Assembly (NCBI GenBank): GCA_963377175.1
Contig: CAUJNA010000446.1
Coordinates: 1,546,435 to 1,610,434 of the forward strand
Direction: 5' to 3'
DNA: 64,000 nucleotides
Source of the DNA: Effrenium voratum
Taxonomy: Eukaryota; Sar; Dinophyceae; Suessiales; Symbiodiniaceae
Part shown: one piece after another, positions 24,919 through 36,700 of the stretch
How positions within the stretch are numbered: the stretch's first letter is position 1
Layout: every line of letters begins with the position of its first letter
Made by a program: the position numbers and the translations under genes
The notes under the pieces: generated by a model
What the model saw: only the letters and a program-made list of their open reading frames with translations
Databases searched by the model: none
Told to the model about the DNA's origin: nothing

Positions 24919-27900
24919 CAGCAGCAGCAGCAGCAGCAGCAGCAATAATAATGACAATGATCATAACACACATGACAGCAAAATGCTTACAGTTCAATTG
25001 CCTTTTTGATTTTGATCCCTTAGCCGTGGGGAGTCAGCCTGTCACTCTCAGCCCCACGCATCCGAGGGCGAGTGCAGATCGATAAGGCGCTTGTGGATGC
25101 GCATCTCCCAGCGATCGAAGGTGTTGGTCCCTGGCATTCGAAAATGGCGTTCGACCTCGTGACCTGAAAACGGCACCTTGAGATACAGGACATTCTGCAG
25201 GAAATCCCCTCTTTTTGGTCCTCCCGAAACCTGTGAAAACGCGATTCCCAGAGCTTCAGCAGATGTCCATGGCCAAACACGGCCACTCTTTTCAGGTTTT
25301 AAAGAGAAACCCCTAGAAATGTTATAATAGATAAATGGGGCGCCACTAGCGTCCACATGTTCAGGTATGGGTGTTGGAGGTGGTGATGCGTAACACCTTC
25401 CTGTAGCTTGCAATGCGTTATTCTGGGGAATACATTCTTTTCAAACATCGTTCTTTTCGAAATCCAGCCGTTTCCCATGGTCTTTTGTGGTTTTCTAGAA
25501 AGAAGGATCCCTGGAAAGAATGGGGAAGCTACACTTAGATTTATTTGCACCTTGAGTGGTATACACCCTGAATACCCCCAAACCCCATACCGAAAGTGCC
25601 ACCGACCCTGTTCCTGTTTGTTGGGGTATGAGAGATGTGAGTAAAAACTCGCCCGCGACCAGTTGACTCTTTCCATTCCAGTTTTGGATCACCTGTATTT
25701 GACCAAGGGCGCCTTGGGGTAGCACCTTGAGTTGTTTTACTAGGAAGTAAGGTTAGTCCAACTGACTGCGCAGTGCTGTCCACTGTTTGCGACTTTGGCA
25801 GAGAAGCACGACCCCAACTCAGAGACCTTCATCATAAATGAGCATGGTTTACCCGGCTGAGCTTGCTGTAGCTTGCTCATGTTGTTCAAAAAGCTAACAT
25901 ATCCTTTGGGACAAACCAAGTGAGCACCTGCCGCCCGCTTTCTCGGCCCCGACAAGCCCTCTATTATCAGGCAAGACGTGTTGTAATCGACCTCTCGAAC
26001 CGGTCGCCTTCCTTTTTGTCTGAATGCCCTAGTGTATTTGGAGAAACTAAATATAGCTGCATCAAGTATTCCGATGTTCCAACGCCCATGATAAAACAAA
26101 CATTCAAGTAAAATAAAAAGCATCAATCAGGTGTCCCTAAGCATCGTTGGACCCTCCATTGGAGACCTCGGCCCAACATGTCCAACCGAACCTTCTGAGG
26201 TCCCAAGACTTTAGGGGGCAAACAAATGATCCAGGAGAACACACAAATCTACCAGTCCACCATGAAAAAGTTTCAACTCATCTCTTCGCAGGGCTGCCAA
26301 AAGATACCTACGTGCTGCTTTTGGTGGGAACACGTCTTTCTCGGCGGAAAAAAAAAAAGCAGAACATGCAAATTGTTCATCGTGTTACAATGTGGCTGGC
26401 GACAAAAACAAGCCCTGCTGTTCCTCTGGACAGATTACAAAGATTTGCCAAGAATCAATAAACTGTGTGCCACCATGGGAGTCACAGTCTAAAACTGGCA
26501 TTCATTGAAGTGGTCCGCCCCAAACCATGTAATCAAAAACAACCAGATGCCAAGCCGATCTATGGTTGGAGTCGTCCCTTGACATACCTAGGTTTTCACT
26601 GGCTCAGACTCAGTTTCGGTGGCCTTCTCCGCAAGGACTCTTGCGCACCATGAGGCGCAAGATCTTGGTCGGGAGGCCTCCAGGGGGAGAGGGGGCACAA
26701 GAATGCTGGGCCTAAAAAGTGCTTGCAAGAAACATGGGTGCGGAACATCACCATGTCTGTGATACCAGAGTGCCCCATCCCCATGACTGTATTTATCACT
26801 TTGAAGGGAATCACTTCGGGACTGGGAGTGGTCTAAACGCCCCGGATAAGAGTCAGAACGCGCAGAGTAAACATATTAATATCGAGCGGGTTCCTGCATT
26901 CCAACCAAGAAAGGAAATTGCAATGTAAACAGCTAGTTGCTAGCCCAGCTCGCCAAAGAAGGCATTAGCCTGCGCTGCAAAGAACACCCCAACAGCGGAA
27001 TGTCCCCTGATTTTGACAGGTGTTCTTGAAAGGAGGATCCCAGAAACGAAGTAGGAGTTGCACTCCTGCACATAAACATGATGTCGCTTTCTCCCAAAAG
27101 GTGATTCCGTTCCTTACAAAACAGATGGGTGCTCGATGGGGTTTAAGGTTGCATGTTAACCTGTAGGGCGGCAGGCGTCTGAACAGAAGCATGATTGAAC
27201 ATAGTAGAACATGGAACAGAAATGAAACCCATAAAATCTTCATTTATAAGCCTTACTAGATTATGCTCCCACTGAGTCATAATCAAAACCTGGTACTAAA
27301 TGGGTCTACCCCAAGCCTGAAAACAGCAAAAGGGCTCGTGGCCGCGCACGCGCTGTCCCTCTCCTTCGTCTGGGTTTGATTGTGGCTAGGGTGGCCTTCA
27401 CCCATTTTGTCTCACTTTCGATTGAGTGGATGGGCCAAACATAAGCTCACACACGTTTGGTATGCCACTAAAATGGTCTTCCCAAAAAGTTTGAAATCCA
27501 TAAACTCCGGGAGTGAGTTGTGGAATGTTGGGTCAACCTCTGGACACATTCTTTCAGTCAACCATAGTTCAAGGACCATGTGACGAGGAGGTTCCGTTGA
27601 AAAGGAATATTGAGGTTCCTTCAGATAACCTCAGGGGAGTTGCCTGGTCTGAGAGATAGGTAAGTGGCCATGAACCCCCAATTTAGTCCCGAATGGACCC
27701 CCGTAAGCCCTCACCAAGTGGAATTACTGAGCACTTCGCTAACCCCCGAACCATCTAAGTCTAACTCCTCCAGTAGAGAGGTTAGAATAAGGGCACCCCT
27801 TTTTTGCTGTAGTCTATTTTAGTAGGGGGAACCCTCCCAACCAAAAAAGGGGGAAGCAGGGCACTGAGAAACCTAGAAGTGGAATACTTGGGCCCCTCCC

Positions 27901-30818
27901 AGCTGCTCAGCTTTCCGACTCTGAGGTCCGGGGCGGGTGGGTCCAGCCACCTTCAAGTCCTCGCAGGAGAAACGACCCGAAGTCTGTAAGTCATCCCAGC
28001 GACCTTGTACTTCCAGGTGCTCCAGTAGAGAGGCTAGAATAAGCTAGGGTGCCTTTGTTTTTCTCTGCACTCTATTTTAATAGAAAAACCCTCCCCCAAC
28101 AGAAAAGGGTAAAAGGGCACTACTGGGGGACCTAGACTTTGACAAGGGACTTCCCGTGTCATGGAGCATTGGAGCTGAAACACGAAAGTGAGGATTTTCA
28201 GAGTTACGCACTTTTGACCAACAAAATCACTTTTTCCCCAACCGTGCAGATGGCTCAAGTGCCGAATTGCCCATGGCGTCACAGTACTTTATCCTCAACC
28301 GCTGTTGGTCTCCATGCTCTTCACATTCAAGACCACCGAACAGCTTTTCGTTTAGCTTGCTGCAAAAGGGGGTGGGGCAGCTGGAGAAGGAAACAAACAA
28401 ATGCAACCCGATCCACGGAGGAGTTCAGACTCCATGATTTGCTTGCCTGCAAGATGCGACAAAAACAACACCTTAAATACTTACCCATTGGGAAGTACTC
28501 AAGGTACTCAGAGCTAAACTGCATTTTCTCTGAAACGTGAGCCGGTGCCAGAAGTTAAGAACGGCCTGCAAGTTGCAACTAGTCTCGGGTGCGGAGCCCT
28601 TCTCTGCAGAGGGAGCTGAATAGTCGCAGACTGAGCAGTTCAGTGTTCCAAAGCATACAATTCGCGTGGAGCGCCCTATTCTGCAATGGCAAGCATTTGT
28701 GAATCCTCTGCTTGCAAAGCTCCCCCCCCCCTTCCGGTCAGAGGTCGAACAAAAACCGGAGACAATGCGTGGCGTGTTTCGCGAACTCTCACGGTAGAAT
28801 CGGGCCGAGGATCCTCCCAATAGCACCCCACCTCAACCAATTCTTTAAGGGAGAGCAAGTAGTTTGCCTTTGAAGGGAAATCAACTGAAATCTGGTCATC
28901 TTGGACCGGCGGGTGTACCCTAAATGCCTCCAACCTGTATATCCCACAGTAGGTAGACGGCCGTACATGGCCAAAATGGCCTTCGGTCTGGTTTCACGGC
29001 TGAGGAAACGTTTTTTGGCTTCTTGTCACTGGACCTGCCCCCCAATGTACATGGCATGAAAGGCGTATGTACTGTTTTCTTCTTGGGCAGCAAATAGCAA
29101 TGGCCTGTTGGCAAAAGACTAAATGAGGTCCCAACCTGGGCTGTTCCAGACAGCGTTTCCCAATTGAACGATTCCCTTGAGGAAATCAAATTGGACACCC
29201 TCGAGGGTTTGCACACTTGGGACCCAACCCCTGGATTATTTTCCCAGAAAAGCATCTGGAAGGCGCCTTCAAAATTAACACCTTTGATCTGAAGCACCTC
29301 TAAAATCCTCTAAACCCTGAGCCTTGAGCATATGACCGAGTCAACTTTACTTACTTCGCCCAACTTCGGGGTACACCAAGAATCATATGTCCCGATTCTT
29401 CATATTTCGAGTCTGCCTTATACACGTTGCTCCTGACGAGACCCATCGCCCATCTGCGAAACGGCCCTCAAAACTTCCGTTCGGGTCCTTGGCTTTGGCA
29501 CCGGTCACCAGGTCCGCGCAAACCTTCTCAAGCGCCCGCACCTCAGACTGAAGCGCTTTGTTTGAAACGAAAGACTTGGCCATGACCTGCATTCCCCCTG
29601 ACCTTCAAACATGGGAGAATTCCATCTAGGTCCTCCAGTAGAGAGGTTAGAATAAGGCTACTAACTGTTTTTGTTTTTTTCCTTTTTTCTGTGGTCTTTT
29701 TTACTAGGAGAACCCTCCCCCAACAAAGGGTACAAGGGCACTACTGGGGGACCTAGTTCAAGCATGGGAGAATTCCATGACACCTTTCTCTTGGGTAAGC
29801 CCAGGTTGAAAACGGTCACGGAGCTGTTCTGTGATACCAACTTGGCCATCCGCATGACGACGTTTGGTCACTTTGAAGGGAGTGCGAATCCTTGGTATCA
29901 CAGAAAGTGGCCCCCGAAAAGGAAAAACCTGCCATCGTGAACCGGCAGGTACCCTCAACAAGGTACTGCTAGGGTACCCTTCAAGCCTCTAGAAGCGAAG
30001 ATTGCGTCGGCTTTTTGTATGTGCCATGCATCGCGCATCCATCAATTGGCTCAAATGGACCAAAGACCGAACATACGTGGGGGTGTCTCTCTCAATGAGG
30101 AAGCCTCAAAAATGATCCTCTCTTCGGTTTCCACGCTAAAAAAAAAGAGCCTCGAAAGGGGTACCAACTCCGAAAATACACATCCGTATGAGCCATGGTC
30201 ACGTTTTCGCAAAGTTTTTCCTGGCTACTTATCTTGAACATATTTGTAGCACCGGTACCTCCTTGTCAACTCATATGCTTTACAATGAATTGGAGGTGCA
30301 CAACTGGCTGGAGTGGTTTCCCACACGCGCACCTGAGATTTCCATGGCATCGAATGACATGATTTTGGAGGAAACCCCAGTTAAACGGAGACTTGCAACT
30401 CCTGGTAGCTGGCAGCTTCTGAACCGCTCCCTCTTTGAACGCTAAACGTGGGTAGCTAGTTACCTGGGTTTCAACTCTGCCACTTCGGTGGGGACCCCAA
30501 ATAGAGTGTCCTTTGTTAGGAGACCCCAAAATGGTGGTCCTTTTTGTTTCCCTTTAAACCACCACCCAAAAAGAACCACGTGTGCCCCAAAGCGTCGAAT
30601 CCTCGGCTCTCTTTCGTTGAGACCCTGGCATCGCGGCTGCTCAGGGTGATGCGGATGCGGTGGAGCCCTGAGGAGTCCATGCAAAGTCTCCGAACAGTCA
30701 CTTTCATAAATAGCAACAGAAATAATACAAGGACAGCTCAATAACACCATCATCTCATAACATCATGACATCATAACATCATAGTCAGCAGAGTCAGCAG
30801 AGTCATCATAGACATCAA

Positions 30819-30896
<78 letters not shown>

Positions 30897-32736
30897 GGTT
30901 TGATTGAGGGTTAAGGTGTAACTGTCTGAACATTAATGATACCCAGCAAGAAACGACATGGCTTCTTCCTTTGAGCTTCTTGTTCCTCAAAACGGATGGT
31001 TGCTGGGTTTCACGTTAACCTGCGTTTCTGGGGATTAAAACGAGGGAAGCCTCGCCCTCCGCATACCAAGCAGGCAGGTTTTCGCCCACGGCGAGCTGGA
31101 CACCTCTGTCATATCCGATGGATTTGGGTATCTTCTTGCGAGGCTGGGTACCCTTTGCGGTGTTGGTTCAAAGAGAAAGCAAAGTAAAACCGTCTTAGGG
31201 ATATCCCGTGTTTTACGACACACCCAATGGGTTTGCGTCCAAAGGGTACCCCGAATCTAGTTGATGTGTGGACTTCCCTTTAAGCAAACCCAAAGGGGAG
31301 GTACCCTCGAACCCAACTAGCGCTGCTTGACGGGTCCAAGAAGGCCTGGCCGTTTCGCCGTTTCGCGGGAGACGACGGCGAAATTGGCCCAACCCGAGCA
31401 TCTCCCGTCCTTCCATGCCCCTTTTGGTGTGGCTTAGGGAACTTCTCTCTTTTTTTTTGTGGGGGGGGGTGCACTGATTCTGAGCTGAATTCACAAAGCT
31501 TGAAACTTAATTTGAGCCATGAATAAAACAATAACACTGCAAAATCAATCAAGGTAAGTTACTGTCCCCCTCAAACTGTTGATGCACAAGGCCTGATTGT
31601 TTAAATAGCTTTTGCTCAACCGTTGTGTCAAACAAGGGGCTAACCCCAAAATCTGTGGATTTTTTTTTACTTTCGGTTGCATCTAAACCAATCTCTCCAA
31701 AGCAAAACACGCACCGACCACGCCCGCACGCGCACACACACACACACACATCTACACGCATACACACATACACACCCATTCAGAGACCCTTCCCTTCCTC
31801 ACTTGGGTATGCCTTTTTGTCTCCCTCTCTCTCTCTCTCTCTCTCTTTCAAGTCCGAGCTACGCTGCTCCTCGGACTCCAGGGACTTCACGGGTTTGGTC
31901 CTCAGCGGTCTGCGGTTTGAGTCTGAAACCTCACCGGCCGGTAGCCTCCAGTAGAGGGGTTAGAATAAGGGTACCAACTTTTTTCTGTGGTCTACTTTAG
32001 TAGGGGAACCCTCCCCAAAAAAGTTGGTCAAAGGGCACTACTGCAAAACCTAGTCTAAGCCCCAGGTCCGAACCACTCCGAGCCAATTTCCGGAAGCCCG
32101 AACCTCGTAACCCCCAACCTGTAGCTTGGATTGGTTTGGGAGGTCTGCCTCTACACCTCAAAAGCCTTCAACTCTCTAAGCCATCCAAATCACTAGAGGG
32201 TAAGCTGATAAGCTCACTCATCTAAGAGATAATTCCTCATCTGTTTGACTAAACCTTGTTGAAGAGGAAGGGTGCCTGGTACCTCATGCGTTCTATCAGA
32301 CAAAACAACCTCATTTTGGCCGGGGTCTTGGCTGCCGGTGGTCAAAAAGAAAAGGATCCCAAAACAAAATGGGCAAGGAGAGTGCTGCTGCCTATCAGAA
32401 CTTAGCCCAGCCCAAAAAACAGCTAAATAACCTACATCATGGGTTGTGTTAATCCCCAGAGTAGTAGACTCGCTTGCCATAGGCAGCAACAAGGGGTTGG
32501 ACTTGGGCATTAAGTAATTACTTGGCCCCAACAAACATGTTTGTATCAAGCTTCCAATTTTGCCGACCTTCAGTTCTGAATCCAAAGAACCCTTTTTGTT
32601 CGCCTTTGACCCACAAAAAAGGAGTACAAAGGCACAACAAAGGGTTCCTTTGAGGGTCCCAGGCTGCAGAGTACGCGTGGAGGTTCCCAGATCAACCCTT
32701 TGGCTTAGCGACGCTCGCTGAGCCCCCCGGCGCCAT
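19672..32736 (-). CDS. RPS20: 40S ribosomal protein uS10 (RPS20), copy 2, ten exons
   Basis: Same gene as copies 1 and 3, with larger introns (0.8-2.3 kb). Exons in gene order: 32732-32736, 31863-31900, 30630-30667, 29488-29541, 27935-27959, 26624-26677, 25060-25130, 22706-22737, 21430-21445 and 19672-19695 (stop). Exon lengths and phases match the other copies exactly and the product is 118 aa. The only amino-acid difference I see is Ala in V-C-A-D-L (exon 4), where the other two have Ser. Donors are GC (exons 1, 3, 5, 6, 7), GT (2, 8, 9) and GA (4); acceptors are all AG|G. Another ATGGC|GC at ~33363-33368 could serve as exon 1, but the one at 32732-32736 shares ATGGCGCCGGGG with copy 1. The stop is ~0.9 kb from the start of copy 1. 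Predicted functional. Confidence 0.93.
19774..19897. mobile_element. TIR element ending ATATTGGTGTC/GACACACCCATAT
   Basis: Inverted ends ATATTGGTGTCTTTTTGAGG and AAGACACACCCATAT flank a G-tract, T-tract and the sequence GTAAAGGGAAACCAC. It is a common family here, with related copies at 22518-22694 and 33541-33648 and many decayed fragments. It sits 78 bp upstream of the last exon of uS10 copy 2. Confidence 0.7.
22518..22694. mobile_element. TIR element of the ATATGGGTGTC family
   Basis: Left end GATATTGAGGTCTCC and right end AACACCCATATCCTGAGG are partly complementary. The right end is 11 bp from exon 8 of uS10 copy 2, on its donor side. Confidence 0.5.
24645..24781. repeat. 137-bp imperfect palindrome
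   Basis: The left arm starts CTCGCTGCAGCA and the right arm ends TGCTGCAGCGAG. The arms pair over ~60 bp, with TCAGAAGTTCAGTCTGC and GCAGACTGAACTTCTGA perfect near the centre. It would fold as one long hairpin in DNA or RNA. It lies in intron 7 of uS10 copy 2, just upstream in plus coordinates of a triplet-repeat tract. Confidence 0.88.
24874..24950. repeat. compound (TAG)n(CAG)n(AAT)n triplet repeat
   Basis: About 14 TAG/AGT units run directly into about nine CAG units and then AAT units. Frames through it on either strand give poly-Val, poly-Tyr or poly-Leu and are not genes. Confidence 0.97.
27275..27387. mobile_element. TIR element ending AGTCATAATCA
   Basis: AGTCATAATCAAAACCTGGTA at left and GGGTTTGATTGTGGCT at right form an imperfect inverted repeat, same family as 12891-13022 and 54780-54915. 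It is in intron 5 of uS10 copy 2. Confidence 0.7.
27761..27876 (+). mobile_element. CTAGGTCC-family element
   Basis: The full core GGTTAGAATAAGGGCACC is present with eroded ends. It lies 58 bp on the donor side of the 25-nt exon 5 of uS10 copy 2; a second family member lies 56 bp on the other side. Confidence 0.85.
28016..28135 (+). mobile_element. CTAGGTCC-family element
   Basis: It starts at AGGTGCTCCAGTAGAG and ends CACTACTGGGGGACCTAG. It lies 56 bp upstream of the acceptor of exon 5 in uS10 copy 2, in the same orientation as the copy at 27761-27876. Confidence 0.88.
29626..29756 (+). mobile_element. CTAGGTCC-family element with 22-bp flanking direct repeats
   Basis: A complete 131-bp copy, CTAGGTCCTCCAGTAG to CTACTGGGGGACCTAG. 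It is flanked by 22-bp direct repeats at 29604-29625 and 29757-29778 (TTCAA[A/G]CATGGGAGAATTCC plus AT) with one mismatch. It lies 84 bp upstream of the acceptor of exon 4 in uS10 copy 2. Confidence 0.93.
30820..30894. repeat. (ATC)n microsatellite
   Basis: About 25 uninterrupted ATC/CAT units. The minus frame reads poly-Asp and is not a gene. It lies in intron 2 of uS10 copy 2. Confidence 0.97.
31821..31847. repeat. (TC)n tract beside a splice donor
   Basis: A C/T dinucleotide run lies 15 bp past the end of exon 2 (31863) of uS10 copy 2. An imperfect (CA)n tract lies at about 31735-31760. Confidence 0.9.
31941..32053 (+). mobile_element. CTAGGTCC-family element
   Basis: GTAGCCTCCAGTAGAGGGGTT to GGGCACTACTGCAAAACCTAG, with the core intact. 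It lies 40 bp upstream of the acceptor of exon 2 in uS10 copy 2, the closest spacing of the set. Confidence 0.85.
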
Positions 32737-33540
32737 GTCTCTTTGAGTTGCAAAGGTTCGCCCCGACTTGTCGGAGCCAACGGAAGGCGGGAGACGCGCA
32801 ACCGTGCGTATCATACGCCACTCTGGGGAGCTTCCAAAAACACCACCCCCAGAAATACACCCCGGCGGGAAGACTAGTATTGCAGGGCCAATTCGGGGGA
32901 ATTGGGAGGAACATGGCCCTTAATGGTTCCTATCAGCCCCCGATTGAGCTCTAGTAGTCACTAATTGTCACTGGGCTGCGGGAATTTCGACTTCGAACAC
33001 CACTCGGCCAAGAGGACATGCACCTTTGCACTGGCTCAAAAGGAGATGATTGAAACCGCCAGGGGAGAACGCTTGAAGCGTCCCTGATGCTTCATTTCCA
33101 ATGGTGACTCCCTGAGGGGTGGATTCCTCGCCAAGCTGCGGGAACCCGCTCAACCTCGCAGCCTAAGGCCTTAGTCTGCCTGGGTGTTCCATAGCTTCTA
33201 GCTGCGGGGACGAACTCCAGCAACCCAGAGCTTAGAACTCCGGTTTTAACTTGTAGCCTACTTGCTGAGTCGCTTGAACATAGGGACCCCTTCCCAGGGT
33301 GGGACATCTTCGGGAAAAAGGGCTCGTTGAGGCAAAAAACATCTCGGGTAGCTACATCTGGCGCCATGTGGTCGTCTTTTCGTGGTCCGGGGTGCAAAAT
33401 TTTCGCCAGAGGCACTACGGACGCATGTCAAACTATTGCACAACCAGAGAAGGGACTGGGTAGCGGGGATGGGGGCAGATTTCAGGTAAGGGGCGAGTTT
33501 GCACATGATTCCTTTGTGATTAAGACTTCACTAGGCCTTC

Positions 33541-33648
33541 ATATGGGTGTCTCTGTTTCTTCTTCTTTTTTTTGAGGCGGAGGAACCCCTTGTTGGTAAA
33601 GGAAACAACACCATTTTGTGGATCCCCTAAACAAAGACCCACCCATAT
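33541..33648. mobile_element. TIR element of the ATATGGGTGTC family
   Basis: ATATGGGTGTCTCTG at left and AAAGACCCACCCATAT at right flank a T-run and a G/A-rich middle. It occupies the ~1-kb gap between uS10 copies 2 and 3, about 90 bp past the stop of copy 3. Confidence 0.7.
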
Positions 33649-33738
33649 TTAGACCTGAGTCCTTCTTGCGTCACGAAAACCCTCGCACGTTTTGCCTCCC
33701 AGCCCTTCCAAAGTGCGAGAAATCGCCGGCGATTTCGC

Positions 33739-36700
33739 TCACAGATCGGCAATGGTGACTTCCTGAATGGCAGCCGGCGCTAGCACGCAACCAAGCCCAA
33801 ACCTGTCACGACATGAATCCGTGTCCAAAGAGTCCAAGGAAATTGATAGCCCTATGCTGGTTTGCGGCACTTTCTCTTGGGCAAAGTGGGGCTGGTTGGG
33901 ACAGTGGCAGCCGTCAAAGAGCGCTTTACACGGGGCCTTCTGTGGGACTGGCGTCCTTTGATGGGTCGGACGGCAACCCTTCCTCCCCCCCTGCAACCCC
34001 CCCCCCCTTTAACAGAACACTCGGCTTGACCTGAGCTATCCATATTTGACGGGACACCCTTTGAAAGAACCTCATACCCCCGGTGACCCAGGGGCATCTG
34101 GACTCTTAAGGTCTATGTTGCAACCAACTTCTTGTAGGATATTCCCAGAAAACTCCAGCGAGCTCGGCTTCTCTATTGCCTATATTGCCGTCATTTTTCA
34201 ACTACAAACCAATATCCTACAAGAAGTTGGTTGCAAAATAGACCTTAAGTGTCCAGTGTCCATCATACCCCTACCCCCCCCCCCCGGAATGGGGGACCAA
34301 AGAGCCAGTGCAAGTCAAATGCCCCTGGCTCCCGGAAAACTCCGTCTAGCTCGGCTTCTCTATTGCCTTCAAAACCAACTTGTGCGGGGGTATGGGTGTG
34401 ATGTTCTTCTGTCTTTCGGTCGGGGGGTATCCTTGGGTGTTGCCCAATTTGCAGATTTGCAGAAGTCTTACATGTCTCCTGCATGCCCCCTCAAGGAGAA
34501 CACCAATCCAAATTGGCAATCAAACGGTGATGTTTTAGCCACCCTATGGACATCTGACGATCAAAATACGCGGACCCCAGAATAGACATGGGCACATCAT
34601 TGAGTCCCCCCCAAGTGCCCCTCCCACATGGACGACTGATTGAAAAAAACAATACTCACTTTGTGAGTGGATGGGACACAAATCTGGCTGAGTTTGCAAC
34701 ACAAGTGGTCTTTGCAGAAACAAGTCCAGAAACTTGTGATGTGAGTGTTAAGGAACCTTGGGGTTGCAATGCCGGACATGGCTGCACCTCACTCTCGCTT
34801 TCCACACTGGGATCCACACGACTTCCACTCCGGGCCTCCGATTCGAGCGCTAGAATCGGCCCTTGGGGGATTTTTCAGGACGCGGACCGTGAGGCGCTTA
34901 GACTTGGACACATAGGACAAGTTGAGCTTTGTGGCTGGCTGATGGCTGAGAATGAACCAACCACAAAGGGGCAAAAGACCAAAACGGTTGCCTTCCCATT
35001 AACATGGAACCTGACGTTCGGGGTCCTTTTAAAAGGAAAATGGTCCAATGTCCAAACCAGGACCCCCCGAACGTCAGGATGCATGCTAATTGGTGGGAGG
35101 ATACCTACGTTTGAACCATTCAGTCGCCTCGAAGGACGCAATTCGGCCTTGAGGGCTTGTTAACCCCTGACCCTAAACCAGCGCCATCTTCGCCAAACCA
35201 ACCTAACAAGGACACCTATGCTGACCCCTGCGGTCTTCGGTTTTTGGACAGTGGGAGCTCCACGACCACGTTGTCACTTCGAGTCACAAACAAACGGCTC
35301 CCCTGCAAAGACCCCGGTGCCCAAAGAACCTGAAAACAAATGGTGACCTTTGTTGAGGGCATTTGATTCCTTGGTGGTAGTACAAAACATAGCAGCGCAC
35401 ACATACCCAAACACACCTGTGGTACGCTCCAAGAACAGTATATCACTGCCGTGTTTTGTCACGCACTGGCTCTTACAAACTTAATGGCGCCCCCGAGGAG
35501 CTCAAACGACAGCTTGTGCGGCAACTGCAGCTTACCCGGAAATCGACGCTTGAACTGTCATGCCATGGCCAAAGCCGATGTTTTTTCCCCAAAGTCACCA
35601 ATGGTAATCGCCAAAGGCCAGTGACCCCTTCCGACTCGACTTTGATCGTTGAAGACAGTCAACCAATCAGCCCAGCGAAACTGGTCGCAGCTGGAAAACC
35701 TAAAGCCGGACGTCCGGCTCCATGTGAATTAGGGTAGTTTCTACCCACATGCCACCCGCACGGGGGAGATTGGGTACAAGGGTGCAAGTCCTTTGTACAC
35801 TGGCTGTATAATATAGCAGTCACAAATCCACGTTTGTGTCTGGGGTAGTGGGTTGACGGGTGGAAACCATCTTAGATGATCTGACCGGTGTCCTGGTTTG
35901 GAGGATTTTCCATTTAAAGGGACCGGGTCCCTTTAACGTCAGGTTCCATGGTAATTGGTGGGAGGCTATCTTAGACATCAGGTCCTGCACATCCTGGGCC
36001 AGGTGCTCAATGGAGATGGAGGTGATCTGCTTCACAACCTCCGAAGTGAACAGAAACGAGACACATGAGCCACACGCAAAACGCTACAACTCTTGGCATG
36101 GTCTTGCAACAAACATGTGTTGTTGCAGCCCCCAAGCAAAACATGAACAGACGGAAAGAGAAAAAAAAAAAAAAAAAAACTATTTCTTAAAACCAAAAAA
36201 ACTGCCAAGAACTGTGAAGAATACCTGGCACAGTTGGTCTACCCAAGAGTATGTGGGGCCCCATGTAAAGAGTTACAAGCGTACAGAGTTAAAAGGGCGG
36301 ATGCTTGCACCTGTTCTGAGTGGACTCTCCTTTACCCTCCATCTGCCTGGGTTTTGCACGTCCTTCCCCAGCGGTTCGGTTTGGGTCCGGGCTCGCGCAT
36401 CCGGGTGTGGGGGAAAAAAGGTTCGCGGGAGACTTTGGTAGGGATTAACTGGCGAAAGGAGCCAATACTCTGCCATCAAACATGGAACCTGACAAAGGGG
36501 TGCTGGAAGACCAGATTTTGCTTGAGCAGGGACCATCCGACCATCCGGCGGGTTCCATGTTGGTGGACAGGAGGGTACATCGAAAGACCAGAAGGAAAAT
36601 CAACATGGAACGCATGGCGAGCCGAAAGGTAACACAAAAGGCAAACACGAAAAGCTATTATTCAAAGTAAAAGGCAAAGGACACATTTTAGACAAACCAC

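Noticed and set aside
24795..25085. Frames with poly-Val, poly-Tyr or poly-Leu
   Set aside because: They read through the TAG/CAG/AAT microsatellite only.
30763..30990. Poly-Asp frame
   Set aside because: It reads through the ATC microsatellite in an intron.
33363..33368. Alternative ATGGC|GC first exon for uS10 copy 2
   Set aside because: It fits the phase rule, but 32732-32736 shares more flanking sequence with copy 1 and gives a spacing to exon 2 closer to the other copies.
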